From positions 1 through 63,182 of the forward strand of contig NZ_JFHN01000036.1 of assembly GCF_000590885.1 (NCBI RefSeq): 63,182 nt of DNA, written 5' to 3'. Positions 29,145 to 38,696 of the stretch are shown piece by piece; positions within the stretch are counted from its first letter, which is position 1, and each line of letters starts with the position of its first letter. A model generated the notes under the pieces. It did no database searches. It was given only the letters and a program-made list of their open reading frames with translations, and was not told the DNA's origin. Both the position numbers and the translations under genes were made by a program. This DNA is from Erwinia mallotivora (GTDB lineage Bacteria; Pseudomonadota; Gammaproteobacteria; Enterobacterales; Enterobacteriaceae).

Positions 29145-29621
29145 TCACTCTTTTATCGTTTTACTCATGTTGATTCCCGTGACACCAAATCCAATGGTTT
29201 CATAGAGATGTCGGGCTCGCGCGTTGTCACCGGCAACCCGAAGCCTGATTTGTTGGAAATTGTTATCCTGCATTTCCTGTTCAAAGGCGCGAAGAGCTTG
29301 TTTCCCCAATCCCTGCCCCTGAAAGGCGTGAAATATATGGAAATCGTAAATGAAGAGGGTACGCATTGCCGTATCGGGTTTATACCACAGGTAGCCGACG
29401 TGGCTGGTTGCATTATCCAGCCTGGCGGTTAAACAGAGTAAAACCTGCCCCGGTGTATCTACCCCTTCAGGAAGACTTTCAGCAATCTCCTGTTTTGCTC
29501 TTTTCTCTGAATCGCCTGCTGACAGCCGGTAATTTGACGAAATCTCTCGTGCATAATCAGCAATAAAATATTCCAGATAATCAGAATACTCATCTTCGCG
29601 CATTGGACGGAACTGGATCAT
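29145..29621 (-). CDS. GNAT-family N-acetyltransferase
   Basis: 158 residues with the GNAT fold: N-terminal MIQFRPMREDEYSDYLEYFI, the acetyl-CoA loop in FQGQGLGKQALRAFEQEMQD (Q/R-x-x-G-x-G/A form) and the C-terminal RLRVAGDNARARHLYETIGF. Substrate not predictable. A lone gene with its own terminator, convergent with ruvB; not part of the usual E. coli order at this place, so an accessory insertion is possible. Confidence 0.85.
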   Translation of the reverse strand: MIQFRPMREDEYSDYLEYFIADYAREISSNYRLSAGDSEKRAKQEIAESLPEGVDTPGQVLLCLTARLDNATSHVGYLWYKPDTAMRTLFIYDFHIFHAFQGQGLGKQALRAFEQEMQDNNFQQIRLRVAGDNARARHLYETIGFGVTGINMSKTIKE

Positions 29622-29827
29622 TGGTGTTCCTTATATTTTCCGTGATGATCTTTAACTGCCCGTTGACTTGATTTTTTCCCGTCTTATTGTTTTCCCGGAA
29701 AAAGAATTAACCGTCTGACATAGCGACGTCTTTCTCCCGGCTGCCATACCTGCATATCCGGCACTGCACCGTTTCCCAGGCCTGACAGCGCTGGATCTTC
29801 TGCACAGGCGTTGATCCCATCACAGAA

Positions 29828-30613
29828 TTAAACCGTCTGCTTTTTGCCCAGGCTGAGCACAAACAGCAGGGCGGCCGCCAGAACCACCGACGGACCAGCA
29901 GGGGTATCGTAACTGGCCGAGAACGCCAGGCCAGCGGTGACGGAAAGCATCCCCACCAGCACCGCGAAACCTGCCATCTGCTCCGGAGAGCGGGCAAAGC
30001 GACGGGCGGTTGCAGCCGGAATGATCAGCAGCGAGGTGATAATCAGCGCGCCAACGAACTTCATCGCCACGCCGATGGTGAGGGCGGTGATCAGCATCAG
30101 CACTATTCTTGCTCTGCTCAGATTAACGCCATCCACCTGCGCCAAATCGGGACTGATGGTCATTGCCAGCAGCGACCGCCAGTTTATCGCCAGCACTGCC
30201 AGCACCAGCGCCACGCCCGTGCCGATCACCCAGAGGTCTGACGGGGTAACCGAGAGCAGATCGCCAAACAGATACGCCATCAGATCCACGCGCACGCCTG
30301 ACATCAGACTGACCACCACCAGTCCCAGCGACAGCGCGCTGTGGGCGAGAATGCCCAGCAGGGTATCAATCGCCAGCTGTGGACGGCGCTCCAGCCACAC
30401 CAGCAGCAGCGATAACAGCAGGGTGACGGCGATCACCGCATAAAACGGATTAATATTCAGCAGTAAACCGAAAGCAACGCCAAGCAGGGAAGCATGTGCC
30501 AGCGTGTCGCCAAAGTAGGACATTCTGCGCCAGACCACGAATGAACCCAGCGGACCGGCGGCCAGCGTCAGTAAAAACCCGGCCAGCCAGCCGGGCAGTA
30601 ATAATTCAATCAC
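29828..30613 (-). CDS. znuB: Zinc ABC transporter membrane protein ZnuB
   Basis: Permease of the high-affinity zinc importer, 261 residues with about eight membrane helices (for example [40 protein letters not shown]). Its start overlaps the znuC stop by four bases. Controlled by Zur through the divergent znuA/znuC promoter region. Confidence 0.96.
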   Translation of the reverse strand: MIELLLPGWLAGFLLTLAAGPLGSFVVWRRMSYFGDTLAHASLLGVAFGLLLNINPFYAVIAVTLLLSLLLVWLERRPQLAIDTLLGILAHSALSLGLVVVSLMSGVRVDLMAYLFGDLLSVTPSDLWVIGTGVALVLAVLAINWRSLLAMTISPDLAQVDGVNLSRARIVLMLITALTIGVAMKFVGALIITSLLIIPAATARRFARSPEQMAGFAVLVGMLSVTAGLAFSASYDTPAGPSVVLAAALLFVLSLGKKQTV

Positions 30614-31362
30614 TGTCCCTGTCCTCTGCGTAACACGATACGTCCCTGAAGGTCGTGGCGGTGGTTATGATGATGACGATAAATCGCCAGCTGACCAGCG
30701 GCCTGGGAACCAAACATAGAGATAAATTCCGGATGCTGTGAAACCACTTCCGGCGTGCCGGAACAGCAGATGTGCTGGTTGAGACACAACACCTCATCGG
30801 TTCTCGCCATCACCAGATGCAAATCGTGTGAAACAATCAGCACCGCACAGTTCAGCTCATGACGCAGCTGATCGATCAGATCGTACAGCGCCACCTGACC
30901 ATTAACATCCACTCCCTGCGTGGGCTCATCCAGCACCAGCAGCTGCGGCTGGTTGAGCAGGGCGCGGGCCAACAGCACACGCTGCATCTCACCGCCGGAG
31001 AGTTTATGCAGCGGATAATTCAGCAACTGCGCCGCCTGAACCCTGATTAGCGCAGGCAGGATGTCGGCGCGCTTCACGCCGCCGCGCAGCTGCATAAAGC
31101 GTTCAACGCTAAGCGGCAGCGTGTTATCGAGGTGAATCTTTTGCGGCACATAACCAATAGGCAGGCCGTCAGCGCGAACGACCTTGCCCTGGCTTGCCGG
31201 AAGTAATCCCAGCACTACGCGGACCAGAGTCGATTTGCCTGCGCCATTGGGTCCCAGCAGGGTGAGTATTTTACCGGATTGCAGCGTCAGAGAGACATTG
31301 GATAAGACATTCCGTTGCCCAAAATTGACAGATATTTTTTCCAGACTAATCAGAGATGACAT
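30610..31362 (-). CDS. znuC: Zinc ABC transporter ATP-binding protein ZnuC
   Basis: ATPase that powers zinc uptake. 250 residues with Walker [16 protein letters not shown], signature [15 protein letters not shown], Walker [13 protein letters not shown] and H-loop IVSHDLHLV. The C-terminal tail is His-rich ([13 protein letters not shown]), typical for ZnuC and possibly metal-sensing. First gene of znuCB, divergent from znuA. Confidence 0.97.
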   Translation of the reverse strand: MSSLISLEKISVNFGQRNVLSNVSLTLQSGKILTLLGPNGAGKSTLVRVVLGLLPASQGKVVRADGLPIGYVPQKIHLDNTLPLSVERFMQLRGGVKRADILPALIRVQAAQLLNYPLHKLSGGEMQRVLLARALLNQPQLLVLDEPTQGVDVNGQVALYDLIDQLRHELNCAVLIVSHDLHLVMARTDEVLCLNQHICCSGTPEVVSQHPEFISMFGSQAAGQLAIYRHHHNHRHDLQGRIVLRRGQGQ

Positions 31363-31388
31363 AGTGATTACGGGTTGCAGAAGTTTTC

Positions 31389-31407
31389 GAATGTTATAAT
31401 ATCACAC
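31389..31407 (+). promoter_or_regulatory. Zur box between znuC and znuA
   Basis: GAATGTTATAATATCACAC resembles the enterobacterial Zur palindrome (GAAATGTTATANTATAACATTTC) over its core. It lies in the 77-base gap between the divergent znuCB and znuA starts, so one site can repress both. Confidence 0.8.
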
Positions 31408-31439
31408 CCCATCGACCCGTCACGATGGACTGAATCATT

Positions 31440-32399
31440 ATGTTACAGAAAAAATTGTCGCTGTTGCCCCTCCTCAGCAGCCTGGCTTTAGCCGCTGCCC
31501 CGATCACCGCCGCTCAGGCTGCGGTGGTGGCTTCCGTCAAGCCGCTGGGCTTTATTGCCGCAGCCATTGCCGATGGCGTTACGCCGGTAGAGGTGTTACT
31601 GCCCGACGGGGCGTCTGAACATGATTATTCCCTGCGCCCTTCAGACCTGAAACGCCTGCGCGGTGCGGATCTGGTGGTGTGGGTGGGGCCAGAAATGGAA
31701 GCCTTTATGCCGAAAGCGGTGGCTCAACTTCCGGCGCAAAAATCCCTCCAGCTGGCCGCTCTGCCGACGGTAAAACCACTGCTGTTACGCGGCGGCGACG
31801 ATGATGAGCATGGGCAGGAAGAGGGGGGCGAGGGCACGGCTGAAGCAGCCCATCATCATCATCACGGCGAATATAATATGCATCTGTGGATGTCCCCTGA
31901 CATAGCCAGACAATCTGCGGTTGCAATCCATGAAAAATTATTGGAACTTATGCCGCAAAGCAGAGACAAACTAGACGCGAACCTGCGACATTTTGAGGCA
32001 GAATTGGCCAGCGCCGATACGCACATAGGGACTCAGCTTGCACCGGTAAAAGGAAAGGGTTATTTCGTTTTTCACGATGCTTATACCTGTTTTGAAAAAC
32101 ATTTTGGCCTGACCCCAACGGGACATTTTACCGTTAACCCTGAAATTCAGCCCGGTGCTCAGCGTTTACATCAGATTCGAACACAGTTGGTTGAGCAGAA
32201 GGCCGTCTGCGTCTTTGCTGAGCCACAATTCAGGCCAGCCGTTATCGATGCGGTTGCCAGAGGAACCAAAGTGCGTTCAGGAACGCTGGATCCGCTGGGA
32301 ACCAATATCACTGTCAGCCAGGACAGCTACGTGAAATTCCTCTCACAGCTGTCAAGCCAGTATGCGAGCTGCCTGAAAGGAGACCAGAGGAATAACTAA
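31440..32399 (+). CDS. znuA: Zinc ABC transporter periplasmic binding protein ZnuA
   Basis: Captures zinc in the periplasm and delivers it to ZnuBC. 319 residues with a signal peptide ending near ITAAQA, first ligand His in [11 protein letters not shown], a flexible acidic/His-rich loop ([13 protein letters not shown]... then HHHHH at about residues 120-145) and the conserved LDPLG segment near the C-terminus. The stop is followed immediately by the mepM GTG. Confidence 0.97.
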   Translation: MLQKKLSLLPLLSSLALAAAPITAAQAAVVASVKPLGFIAAAIADGVTPVEVLLPDGASEHDYSLRPSDLKRLRGADLVVWVGPEMEAFMPKAVAQLPAQKSLQLAALPTVKPLLLRGGDDDEHGQEEGGEGTAEAAHHHHHGEYNMHLWMSPDIARQSAVAIHEKLLELMPQSRDKLDANLRHFEAELASADTHIGTQLAPVKGKGYFVFHDAYTCFEKHFGLTPTGHFTVNPEIQPGAQRLHQIRTQLVEQKAVCVFAEPQFRPAVIDAVARGTKVRSGTLDPLGTNITVSQDSYVKFLSQLSSQYASCLKGDQRNN

Positions 32400-33731
32400 G
32401 TGCAGCAGATTGCCCGCGCTGTCGCCATAGCGTTTAACACATTGCCGCGAACCCACCGCATCATGCTGGGTTTGCTGAGCGTAACCACACTGGCCGTCTC
32501 CGTCTGGCGGCCGTATATTTACCATCCTTCGGCGGTTGCCGAAAATCCCGTTGTTAAAAATATTGAGCTGGACAGCAGCCAGTTACGCACCATGCTACCG
32601 GATGCCAGTGAGCCGCTGGATCAGGACACCGCGCCGCCGGATGATGATGTTCCCCAGGATGAAATCGATCAGGATGTGCCGAACGAAGCGGGCACGCACG
32701 ATTATGTTGTCTCGTCGGGTGACACGCTCAGCAGCATTCTCAATCAATACGGCATTGACTCTGGAGATATCCATCAGCTGAGTCAGGCAGATAAGGAACT
32801 GCGTAACCTGAACGTCGGGCAGCAGATCTCCTGGACGCTGAACAACGACGGCCAGCTGCAACGGATGACGTGGGAAGTTTCCCGTCGTGAAACCCGCACC
32901 TATGACCGCTCCGGCGACACCTTCAAACTTTCATCGGAAATCCAGAAAGGCGAATGGCGCAACAGCGTGGTCTCCGGCACGGTTAACGGCAGCTTTGTGA
33001 ACAGCGCCAGAGATGCCGGGCTGAGCAGTGGTGAAATCAGTGCGGTGATCAAGGCGCTGCAATGGCAGATGGATTTCCGCAAACTGCGCAGTGGCGACAA
33101 GTTTGCGGTGCTGATGTCCCGCGAAATGCTGGATGGCAAAAGCCAGCAAAGTCAGCTGGCCGGGGTGCGCCTGCACTCGGGCGGTAAAGACTATTATGCC
33201 ATCCGTGCCGAAGACGGGAAATTCTACGATCGCAACGGTTCCGGGTTAGCACAGGGCTTTATGCGTTTTCCAACCACCCGTCAGTATCGGGTGTCTTCCG
33301 AATTCAATCCACGCCGTCTCAATCCGGTTACCGGGCGTATCGCGCCGCATAAAGGCGTTGATTTTGCCTTACCGCTGGGCACGCCGGTGCTGGCGATTGG
33401 TGACGGGGAAGTTATCGTCGCCAAACGCAGCGGTGCGGCGGGCAACTATGTCACCATCCGTCATGGTCGGCAGTATATGACCCGCTACATGCACATGAAG
33501 AAACTGCTGGTCAGTCCGGGCGACAAGGTGAAACGCGGCGATCGCATCGGTTTGTCCGGCAGCACCGGGCGCTCCACCGGCCCGCATCTGCATTTCGAAG
33601 TCTGGATCAATAACCAGGCGGTCAACCCACTGACGGCCAGACTGCCGCGTATGGAAGGACTGACCGGTAAAGAACGCTCGACCTATCTGGCCCAGGTGCG
33701 GGAGGTCTTGCCGCAGTTGCACTTCAAATAA
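32400..33731 (+). CDS. mepM: Murein DD-endopeptidase MepM
   Basis: Cuts D-Ala-mDAP cross-links to let the peptidoglycan sacculus grow. 443 residues from a GTG start: a membrane segment near residues 20-38, LysM domain (HDYVVSSGDTLSSILNQYG ...) near 100-145, OapA/Csd3-like middle part and a C-terminal M23 domain with HKGVDFALPLGTPVLA (metal His and Asp) and HLHFEVWINNQAVNP. The GTG is preferred because MQQIARAVAIAFN aligns with E. coli MepM. It abuts znuA, so the two may be co-transcribed. Confidence 0.95.
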   Translation: MQQIARAVAIAFNTLPRTHRIMLGLLSVTTLAVSVWRPYIYHPSAVAENPVVKNIELDSSQLRTMLPDASEPLDQDTAPPDDDVPQDEIDQDVPNEAGTHDYVVSSGDTLSSILNQYGIDSGDIHQLSQADKELRNLNVGQQISWTLNNDGQLQRMTWEVSRRETRTYDRSGDTFKLSSEIQKGEWRNSVVSGTVNGSFVNSARDAGLSSGEISAVIKALQWQMDFRKLRSGDKFAVLMSREMLDGKSQQSQLAGVRLHSGGKDYYAIRAEDGKFYDRNGSGLAQGFMRFPTTRQYRVSSEFNPRRLNPVTGRIAPHKGVDFALPLGTPVLAIGDGEVIVAKRSGAAGNYVTIRHGRQYMTRYMHMKKLLVSPGDKVKRGDRIGLSGSTGRSTGPHLHFEVWINNQAVNPLTARLPRMEGLTGKERSTYLAQVREVLPQLHFK

Positions 33732-33754
33732 CGCTGAACTTTTATCTTATACAG

Positions 33755-33781
33755 CCGGCGGGTGCTCCTGCCGGTTTTTTA
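33755..33781 (+). terminator. Terminator of mepM
   Basis: CCGGCGGG, loop TGCT, CCTGCCGG (8 bp including one G-T pair), followed by seven T residues. Confidence 0.9.
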
Positions 33782-33994
33782 TTGTCGGCGGAAACCCACG
33801 GCCTGCTGAGGTGCTCCGCAGCAGAGAATCCTTTTCAATCAGCATCCGTTAGCAGGCGATAGTGCACCTGTTTCAGGGCGCAATCATTGTCGTATTCTGC
33901 GAAAACGGCTGTTAATGCAGTGGCATAACAGCGCAGGCATTGCAAAATCGCCCGCCAGCACTATCATTAGCCGCTTATTGTTTGAGGCGAGTGC

Positions 33995-34966
33995 ATGGAT
34001 AACAGCAAAAAAAGCAGCAATGAATTTATTCCGGTCTTTCAGCCATCTTTTCTCCTGCCAAAATATTGGGGAAACTGGCTGGCGATAGGGGCCTGCGCCG
34101 CAATGGCCTGGGTGCCTGCCCGAGTCCGCGACCCCCTTCTGGGCGGGCTGGGGCGCTTTGCCGGAAAGGTCGCCAAAAGCGCCCGTCGGCGTGCGCAAAT
34201 TAATCTGTTTTACTGTATGCCAGAAGTGTCTGAACTGGAGCGGGAAAAGATTATTGACCAGATGTTTGCCACCGCGCCACAGTCGATAGTGATGATGGCT
34301 GAGCTGGCGATGCGCCCGGTGCACGCCCGTCAGCGTATCATCTGGCATAACCGGGAAATTATTGACCCCCTGCTGGCGGATAAACAGAACATCATTTTTT
34401 TGGTGCCCCATGGCTGGGCGGTGGATATTCCGGCGATGGCACTGGCTCAGGAAGGCCACAAAGTGGCCGCGATGTTTAATCATCAGCGCAATCCACTGAT
34501 GGACTATATGTGGAATGCAATTCGTCGCTGCTATGGTGGCCGTCTGCATTCCCGTGACAACGGTATTAAGCCCTTTATCAGTTCAGTGCGTCAGGGGTAT
34601 CTGGGCTATTATCTGCCCGATCAGGACCACGGTGCGGAACACAGCGAGTTTGTCGACTTTTTTGCCACTTACAAAGCCACGCTGCCTGCGCTGGGACGAC
34701 TGATGAAAGTCTGTCGTGCCAGAGTGGTGCCGCTGTTCCCGGTTTATAATTCGCGCAGTCAGCAGCTTGAGATACATCTGCGCCAGCCGATGGATGATCT
34801 GCCGGATGCCGACGACCGCACGCTGGCGCGCCGGATGAATGAAGAAGTGGAGAACTTTGTGCGGCCAAATCCTGAACAGTATGCCTGGATACTCAAGCTG
34901 CTAAAAACCCGTAAAGAGGGTGAAATCGAGCCTTACCGGCGTAAGGATCTCTGGCGCAAAAAATAA
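33995..34966 (+). CDS. lpxM: Lipid A acyltransferase LpxM (MsbB)
   Basis: Adds the last, secondary acyl chain to lipid A at the inner membrane, using acyl-ACP. 323 residues, same length as E. coli LpxM. N-terminal hydrophobic anchor (WLAIGACAAMAWVP), catalytic H139-x4-D144 in LVPHGWAVDIPAM, and LPDQDHGAEHSEFVDFFATY. An ATG with GAGG upstream begins MDNSKKSSNEFIP. Confidence 0.96.
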   Translation: MDNSKKSSNEFIPVFQPSFLLPKYWGNWLAIGACAAMAWVPARVRDPLLGGLGRFAGKVAKSARRRAQINLFYCMPEVSELEREKIIDQMFATAPQSIVMMAELAMRPVHARQRIIWHNREIIDPLLADKQNIIFLVPHGWAVDIPAMALAQEGHKVAAMFNHQRNPLMDYMWNAIRRCYGGRLHSRDNGIKPFISSVRQGYLGYYLPDQDHGAEHSEFVDFFATYKATLPALGRLMKVCRARVVPLFPVYNSRSQQLEIHLRQPMDDLPDADDRTLARRMNEEVENFVRPNPEQYAWILKLLKTRKEGEIEPYRRKDLWRKK

Positions 34967-34982
34967 CCCGTACTGGCTATCC

Positions 34983-35006
34983 CCGGCGGAACATCGGTTC
35001 CGCCGG
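34983..35006. terminator. Bidirectional hairpin between lpxM and mdfA
   Basis: CCGGCGGAAC, loop ATCG, GTTCCGCCGG: a perfect 10-bp stem in the gap between two convergent genes. No clear T run on either side. Confidence 0.55.
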
Positions 35007-35010
35007 TGGA

Positions 35011-36246
35011 TTATTCGACGCTGACAATGGCGCTGCGGCGCTTGCGCTCCTGCAAAAATGCCCGCACCAGCCAGAACCACAGCAGGCCACACAGCAGATT
35101 CGCCAGACTGAACCAGCTGCTGCCACCACGAAAATAGCCCGCCTTAGCCAGTTCAATCCCGCCCGCGAACACCACAATACTGACCATGCCTAACATCGCC
35201 GCCACGCTCCCTTTGCCTGCCTCGCTGGAAAAGAGTGTCAGGCGGTACAGACCGGCATTCACCAGCCCGGTGCCAAAGCCATACAGGCTGAGTCCGGCGG
35301 TCAGCCACAGATAACTGTGTGGGCTGAGGGTGGTGGCAAGGGCTGCCAGCAACAGCCCGCCCAGTACCGGCCAGGCGGCGAGGCGCAGCGGCTTCTCCAG
35401 AGGCAGACGCCCGGCGATGCGGCCGAGGGTCAGGTTACCGGCGATCATCGCCAGGAACACCGGCAGTTGCAGCAGGGCGTAGCTCATTTTACTCAGGCCT
35501 TCATCATGGATCAGAATCACCGGAGACAAAGCAACCCAGGCCAGGCAGGGAACGGTAACCAGCCCGATGGCAATTGAACCCCCCATCACCTGGCGGTCAG
35601 CCAGCAGTTTAGCGTAGCCCCTGCCCAGTGATTTCAGCGAGATGGAGGTGGTGCGATCGCCTGAGGTTTCCGGCATGGTGAACCACAGGCCGAGCAGGGC
35701 CACAGCGGTAATTGCCCCAAACAGCCAGAACATACTGCGCCAGTCGCTGATGGTCAGAAAGGCTGCCCCGGCCAGCGGGCCGGCCAGCGGAGCCAGTAAG
35801 GCAATATTGGCCATCAGCGCCATCATTTTTACGCTCAGCGCTTCATCAAAGGCTTCCTGAATGGCGGCGTAGCCGACGGCACCGATAAAACAGAGGCTGA
35901 TCCCCTGAAGAAAACGCAGCAGGATAAACTGCTCAATATTCTGCACCCAGTGAGTGGCAAAGCAGGTGAGAATAAAGAACGCCACCCCTGCCAGCATCAC
36001 CGGACGTCGCCCCAGTTTGTCGGAAAGCGGCCCCAGCAGCCATTGCAGCACAATACCGCCAACCAGATAAGCGGTCAGCGAGGTGGAAACCCACTCCGGC
36101 CCAACGTTAAACTCGCTGGTCACCAGCAACATGCCCGGCTGGATCATGTCGTGGGCGATATAGGTGGCGAACTCAAAAAGCACCAGTGAAAAGGGAAAAA
36201 TCAGATGGCGGCGGGTCAGGACCGACACCGGAATAAATGAGGCCAT
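35011..36246 (-). CDS. mdfA: MdfA-type multidrug/cation MFS antiporter
   Basis: 411-residue major facilitator with 12 membrane helices. It follows E. coli MdfA (410 residues) closely: FEFATYIAHDMIQPGM in helix 1 keeps the membrane-buried Glu of the LYEFATY motif and the following Asp, motif A GPLSDKLGRRPVMLAG, RFLQGISLCFIGAVGYAAIQ, and motif C-like ALMANIALLAPLAGPLAG. MdfA exchanges protons or cations for drugs and also confers alkali tolerance. Here it sits next to the siderophore operon and on the same strand, so export of a related compound is possible but not shown; it has its own start and a terminator separates it from dfoC. Confidence 0.88.
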   Translation of the reverse strand: MASFIPVSVLTRRHLIFPFSLVLFEFATYIAHDMIQPGMLLVTSEFNVGPEWVSTSLTAYLVGGIVLQWLLGPLSDKLGRRPVMLAGVAFFILTCFATHWVQNIEQFILLRFLQGISLCFIGAVGYAAIQEAFDEALSVKMMALMANIALLAPLAGPLAGAAFLTISDWRSMFWLFGAITAVALLGLWFTMPETSGDRTTSISLKSLGRGYAKLLADRQVMGGSIAIGLVTVPCLAWVALSPVILIHDEGLSKMSYALLQLPVFLAMIAGNLTLGRIAGRLPLEKPLRLAAWPVLGGLLLAALATTLSPHSYLWLTAGLSLYGFGTGLVNAGLYRLTLFSSEAGKGSVAAMLGMVSIVVFAGGIELAKAGYFRGGSSWFSLANLLCGLLWFWLVRAFLQERKRRSAIVSVE

Positions 36247-36272
36247 GCAGGCTCCTTCCAGCAGTTGTCATA

Positions 36273-36302
36273 ATAAAAAACGCGGTCACCGAAGCGACCG
36301 CG
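36273..36302 (-). terminator. Terminator of the dfo operon
   Basis: CGCGGTC and GACCGCG form a 7-bp stem; read on the minus strand it is followed by TTTTTTATTA. It lies 38 bases after the dfoC stop and before mdfA. Confidence 0.85.
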
Positions 36303-36340
36303 TCAACATACACCAGTTTTATGCTGGTTCAATGCGCTTT

Positions 36341-38695
36341 TTAACGCAGGGCGGCAATCGGATTGCTCAGCGTTCCTGCAAATTTAAGGTTCTCAGCCGG
36401 GTCCGCCAGATTGATCATCTGCTGATTATTGGCCAGTTGCAGACGGTTCAGGCAGGAGCGGGTAAATTCAGGCGTGAACAGATCATAGCGGGCAAATTTA
36501 CTCGCCAGCTGTGGGTGTGCCTGCTGATACTCTTTAACGCAGTCGGCGACGGCCTGCCAGAACTGTGCCTGTGGCAGGGTGCCGGACTGATCGAGGATCG
36601 CGCTGATAAAGCGGAAAATGCAGTCAAACACATCGGTAAACACCGACAGCAGCTTAAGATTTTCCGGCACGTCCACCGCCAGGCGCTGTACTTTTTCCGG
36701 CAGAACGGCGTCCGGGTTCATTACCGCAATTTCTTCGCCGATATCCTTCATCCAGGCCGCAACCGGCACATTGTTTTCCAGTTGAATAATCAGATTTTCG
36801 CCATGCGGCATAAAGACCAGATCGTACTGGTAAAAACAGTGCAGCAGCGGGCTGAGATAGCAGGTCAGATAGCGCTTTATCCATTGGTTAGCATCGAGTC
36901 CCGAATCGGCAATCAGCGCGGGCAGCAACGCCTGCTGATGTTTATCAACATGCAGGAAAGAAGCCATGGTCATCAGCCGCTGGCCGGATGGCAGTTGTGC
37001 CACCGGATTATCACGCCACAGGGCGGCAAACATCTTTTTCCAGGCTGAGTCGCCGCTGATGGCGCGCTCGTAGTAGCGGTTGTGATAGCCCACCGCCGCC
37101 ACTTCACGCAGGATGCGGAAGTCACAACGCTGCAACCAGTCGTCTTTCTCCACCAGCGTCTGTAGCCACTCGTTAATTGCCGGGGTGGTGGCCATGTAAT
37201 AGGGTGACAGGCCGCGCATAAAGCCCATATTCAGCACTGACAGGGCGGTTTTGACATAACGCTTTTGCGGCTGGCTGCGGTTATAGAAGGTACGAATCGA
37301 CTGCTGTGCCTGATACTGATCCTCGCCCGCGCCAAGATAGATAATATCGTGGTTGGCAATATCCGGTGCGAACACCGTCAGCAGCTTGTTCTGCCACTGC
37401 CAGGGGTGAACCGGCATAAACAGATAGTCATCTGCTGCCACGCCCAGATCTGACAGCGTGCGATTAAAGGCATCTATCTGTGGCTGGCCCAGCTCATCGC
37501 GCATCAGCTGCTCATAATCCAGCGTACTCAGGCTGGAAAAATGGGCATTGCGCAGGTGGACCGCCACCCATACCAGATTTACCGGTGCGGCGGCTTCCGG
37601 GGCGTAGGCCAGATAGTCACGGGCGTCAAAACCAATGCGGCCGTTGTTAGCGACAAAACACGGATGGCCTTCGGTCATCGCTGCTTCAACGGTCTGGAAA
37701 TCTGCGTGAACCAGTTCGGCGCTGTCCGGGTTGTTTTTCTGCAATTTGAACACGCTGCTGCACAGGGTGCTGGTGATCTCTTCCATGTAGGTTGCCAGCA
37801 GATTCTGCGGGATACCGATCTGCTGATTGAACTCAACGATAAACTGAAGCGCATCCAGCGTCAGCGGCTGGCCGTTCTCCTGTTTGATCAGCGAGTCTGC
37901 ATCAATCTCCCAGTGGTCCAGCGCCAGGCGGCGGGCCGTAAACTGGTAGTCAGCTTCACCGGCGGGAACGGCAACCGAGAAACGGTTATCGCCCAGCGCG
38001 GTCGGAGTAATAATCAGTTCATGGGCAAATTCAGCCAGCGCTTTGCGGATCAACATCCGGTTAGCCTGCGCCCAGTTATCGCCTGACAGGTGGCTGCCGG
38101 TAAGCAGAGGATGGGTACTGTTCATGGTCAACGTTTCCTGCATCAGAGAGTGTTGGTAATCTTCGCGCTGGCAGAAGGCCAGCCACGCGGTTTTGTGTCC
38201 CATATCAATGGTGTGCTGGTAACGAAATCCGGCACGCTTGTTAAGAGGGTGAATTTTCTGGTTACGCACGTCCGGTTCAACCACCACCCGTTTTACGGCA
38301 GGCAGGCTGAACATGTAATCCATTACCACGGTGAACACCTGCCAGCTGAATTGCTGCACGGGATTGTTGGCCGGGGCGATCAGAATATGCATGCCATAAT
38401 CGCCTTCCTGTGCCGGATAGAATTTCCCGACCTCATCCTCGCTGGCCTGATAAAACTCCATCAGGAACACCGGCTTGTCATCGCAGCAACCAATCAATGC
38501 GGCCTGGGGATTAGCGGCAGTCAGCTTCTGATAAAAGCTCGCAACCTGTTCGAGCGTGTCGTCCTGCATCCCCCAGAAGCGGGCGTAATCACGGGTGACC
38601 CAGCTGTGGATCAGCAAGGCGTCCTCAGCCTGCATCGGGCGCAGGGTAAACTGACCGGCAGGGCGGGTGGTGCGAAATAAGGGAGTCCGGGTCAT
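36341..38695 (-). CDS. dfoC: Desferrioxamine synthetase DfoC (acyltransferase-NIS synthetase fusion)
   Basis: 784 residues in two parts. Residues ~1-185 are a GNAT-like acyltransferase (FTLRPMQAEDALLIHSWVTR, VVVEPDVRNQKIHPLNKRAGF) that should acylate N-hydroxycadaverine, as DesC does. Residues ~191-784, starting MNSTHPLLTGSHLSGDNWAQ, are an IucA/IucC-type NRPS-independent siderophore synthetase (DesD-like: EGHPCFVANNGRIGFDARDY, PVHPWQWQNKLL, MPHGENLIIQLENN) that joins and cyclises the units to ferrioxamine. In Streptomyces the two are separate genes; the fusion is the Erwinia form. The frame is open to 39094, but the ATG one base after the dfoA stop is chosen. Confidence 0.93.
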   Translation of the reverse strand: MTRTPLFRTTRPAGQFTLRPMQAEDALLIHSWVTRDYARFWGMQDDTLEQVASFYQKLTAANPQAALIGCCDDKPVFLMEFYQASEDEVGKFYPAQEGDYGMHILIAPANNPVQQFSWQVFTVVMDYMFSLPAVKRVVVEPDVRNQKIHPLNKRAGFRYQHTIDMGHKTAWLAFCQREDYQHSLMQETLTMNSTHPLLTGSHLSGDNWAQANRMLIRKALAEFAHELIITPTALGDNRFSVAVPAGEADYQFTARRLALDHWEIDADSLIKQENGQPLTLDALQFIVEFNQQIGIPQNLLATYMEEITSTLCSSVFKLQKNNPDSAELVHADFQTVEAAMTEGHPCFVANNGRIGFDARDYLAYAPEAAAPVNLVWVAVHLRNAHFSSLSTLDYEQLMRDELGQPQIDAFNRTLSDLGVAADDYLFMPVHPWQWQNKLLTVFAPDIANHDIIYLGAGEDQYQAQQSIRTFYNRSQPQKRYVKTALSVLNMGFMRGLSPYYMATTPAINEWLQTLVEKDDWLQRCDFRILREVAAVGYHNRYYERAISGDSAWKKMFAALWRDNPVAQLPSGQRLMTMASFLHVDKHQQALLPALIADSGLDANQWIKRYLTCYLSPLLHCFYQYDLVFMPHGENLIIQLENNVPVAAWMKDIGEEIAVMNPDAVLPEKVQRLAVDVPENLKLLSVFTDVFDCIFRFISAILDQSGTLPQAQFWQAVADCVKEYQQAHPQLASKFARYDLFTPEFTRSCLNRLQLANNQQMINLADPAENLKFAGTLSNPIAALR

Positions 38696-38696
38696 T

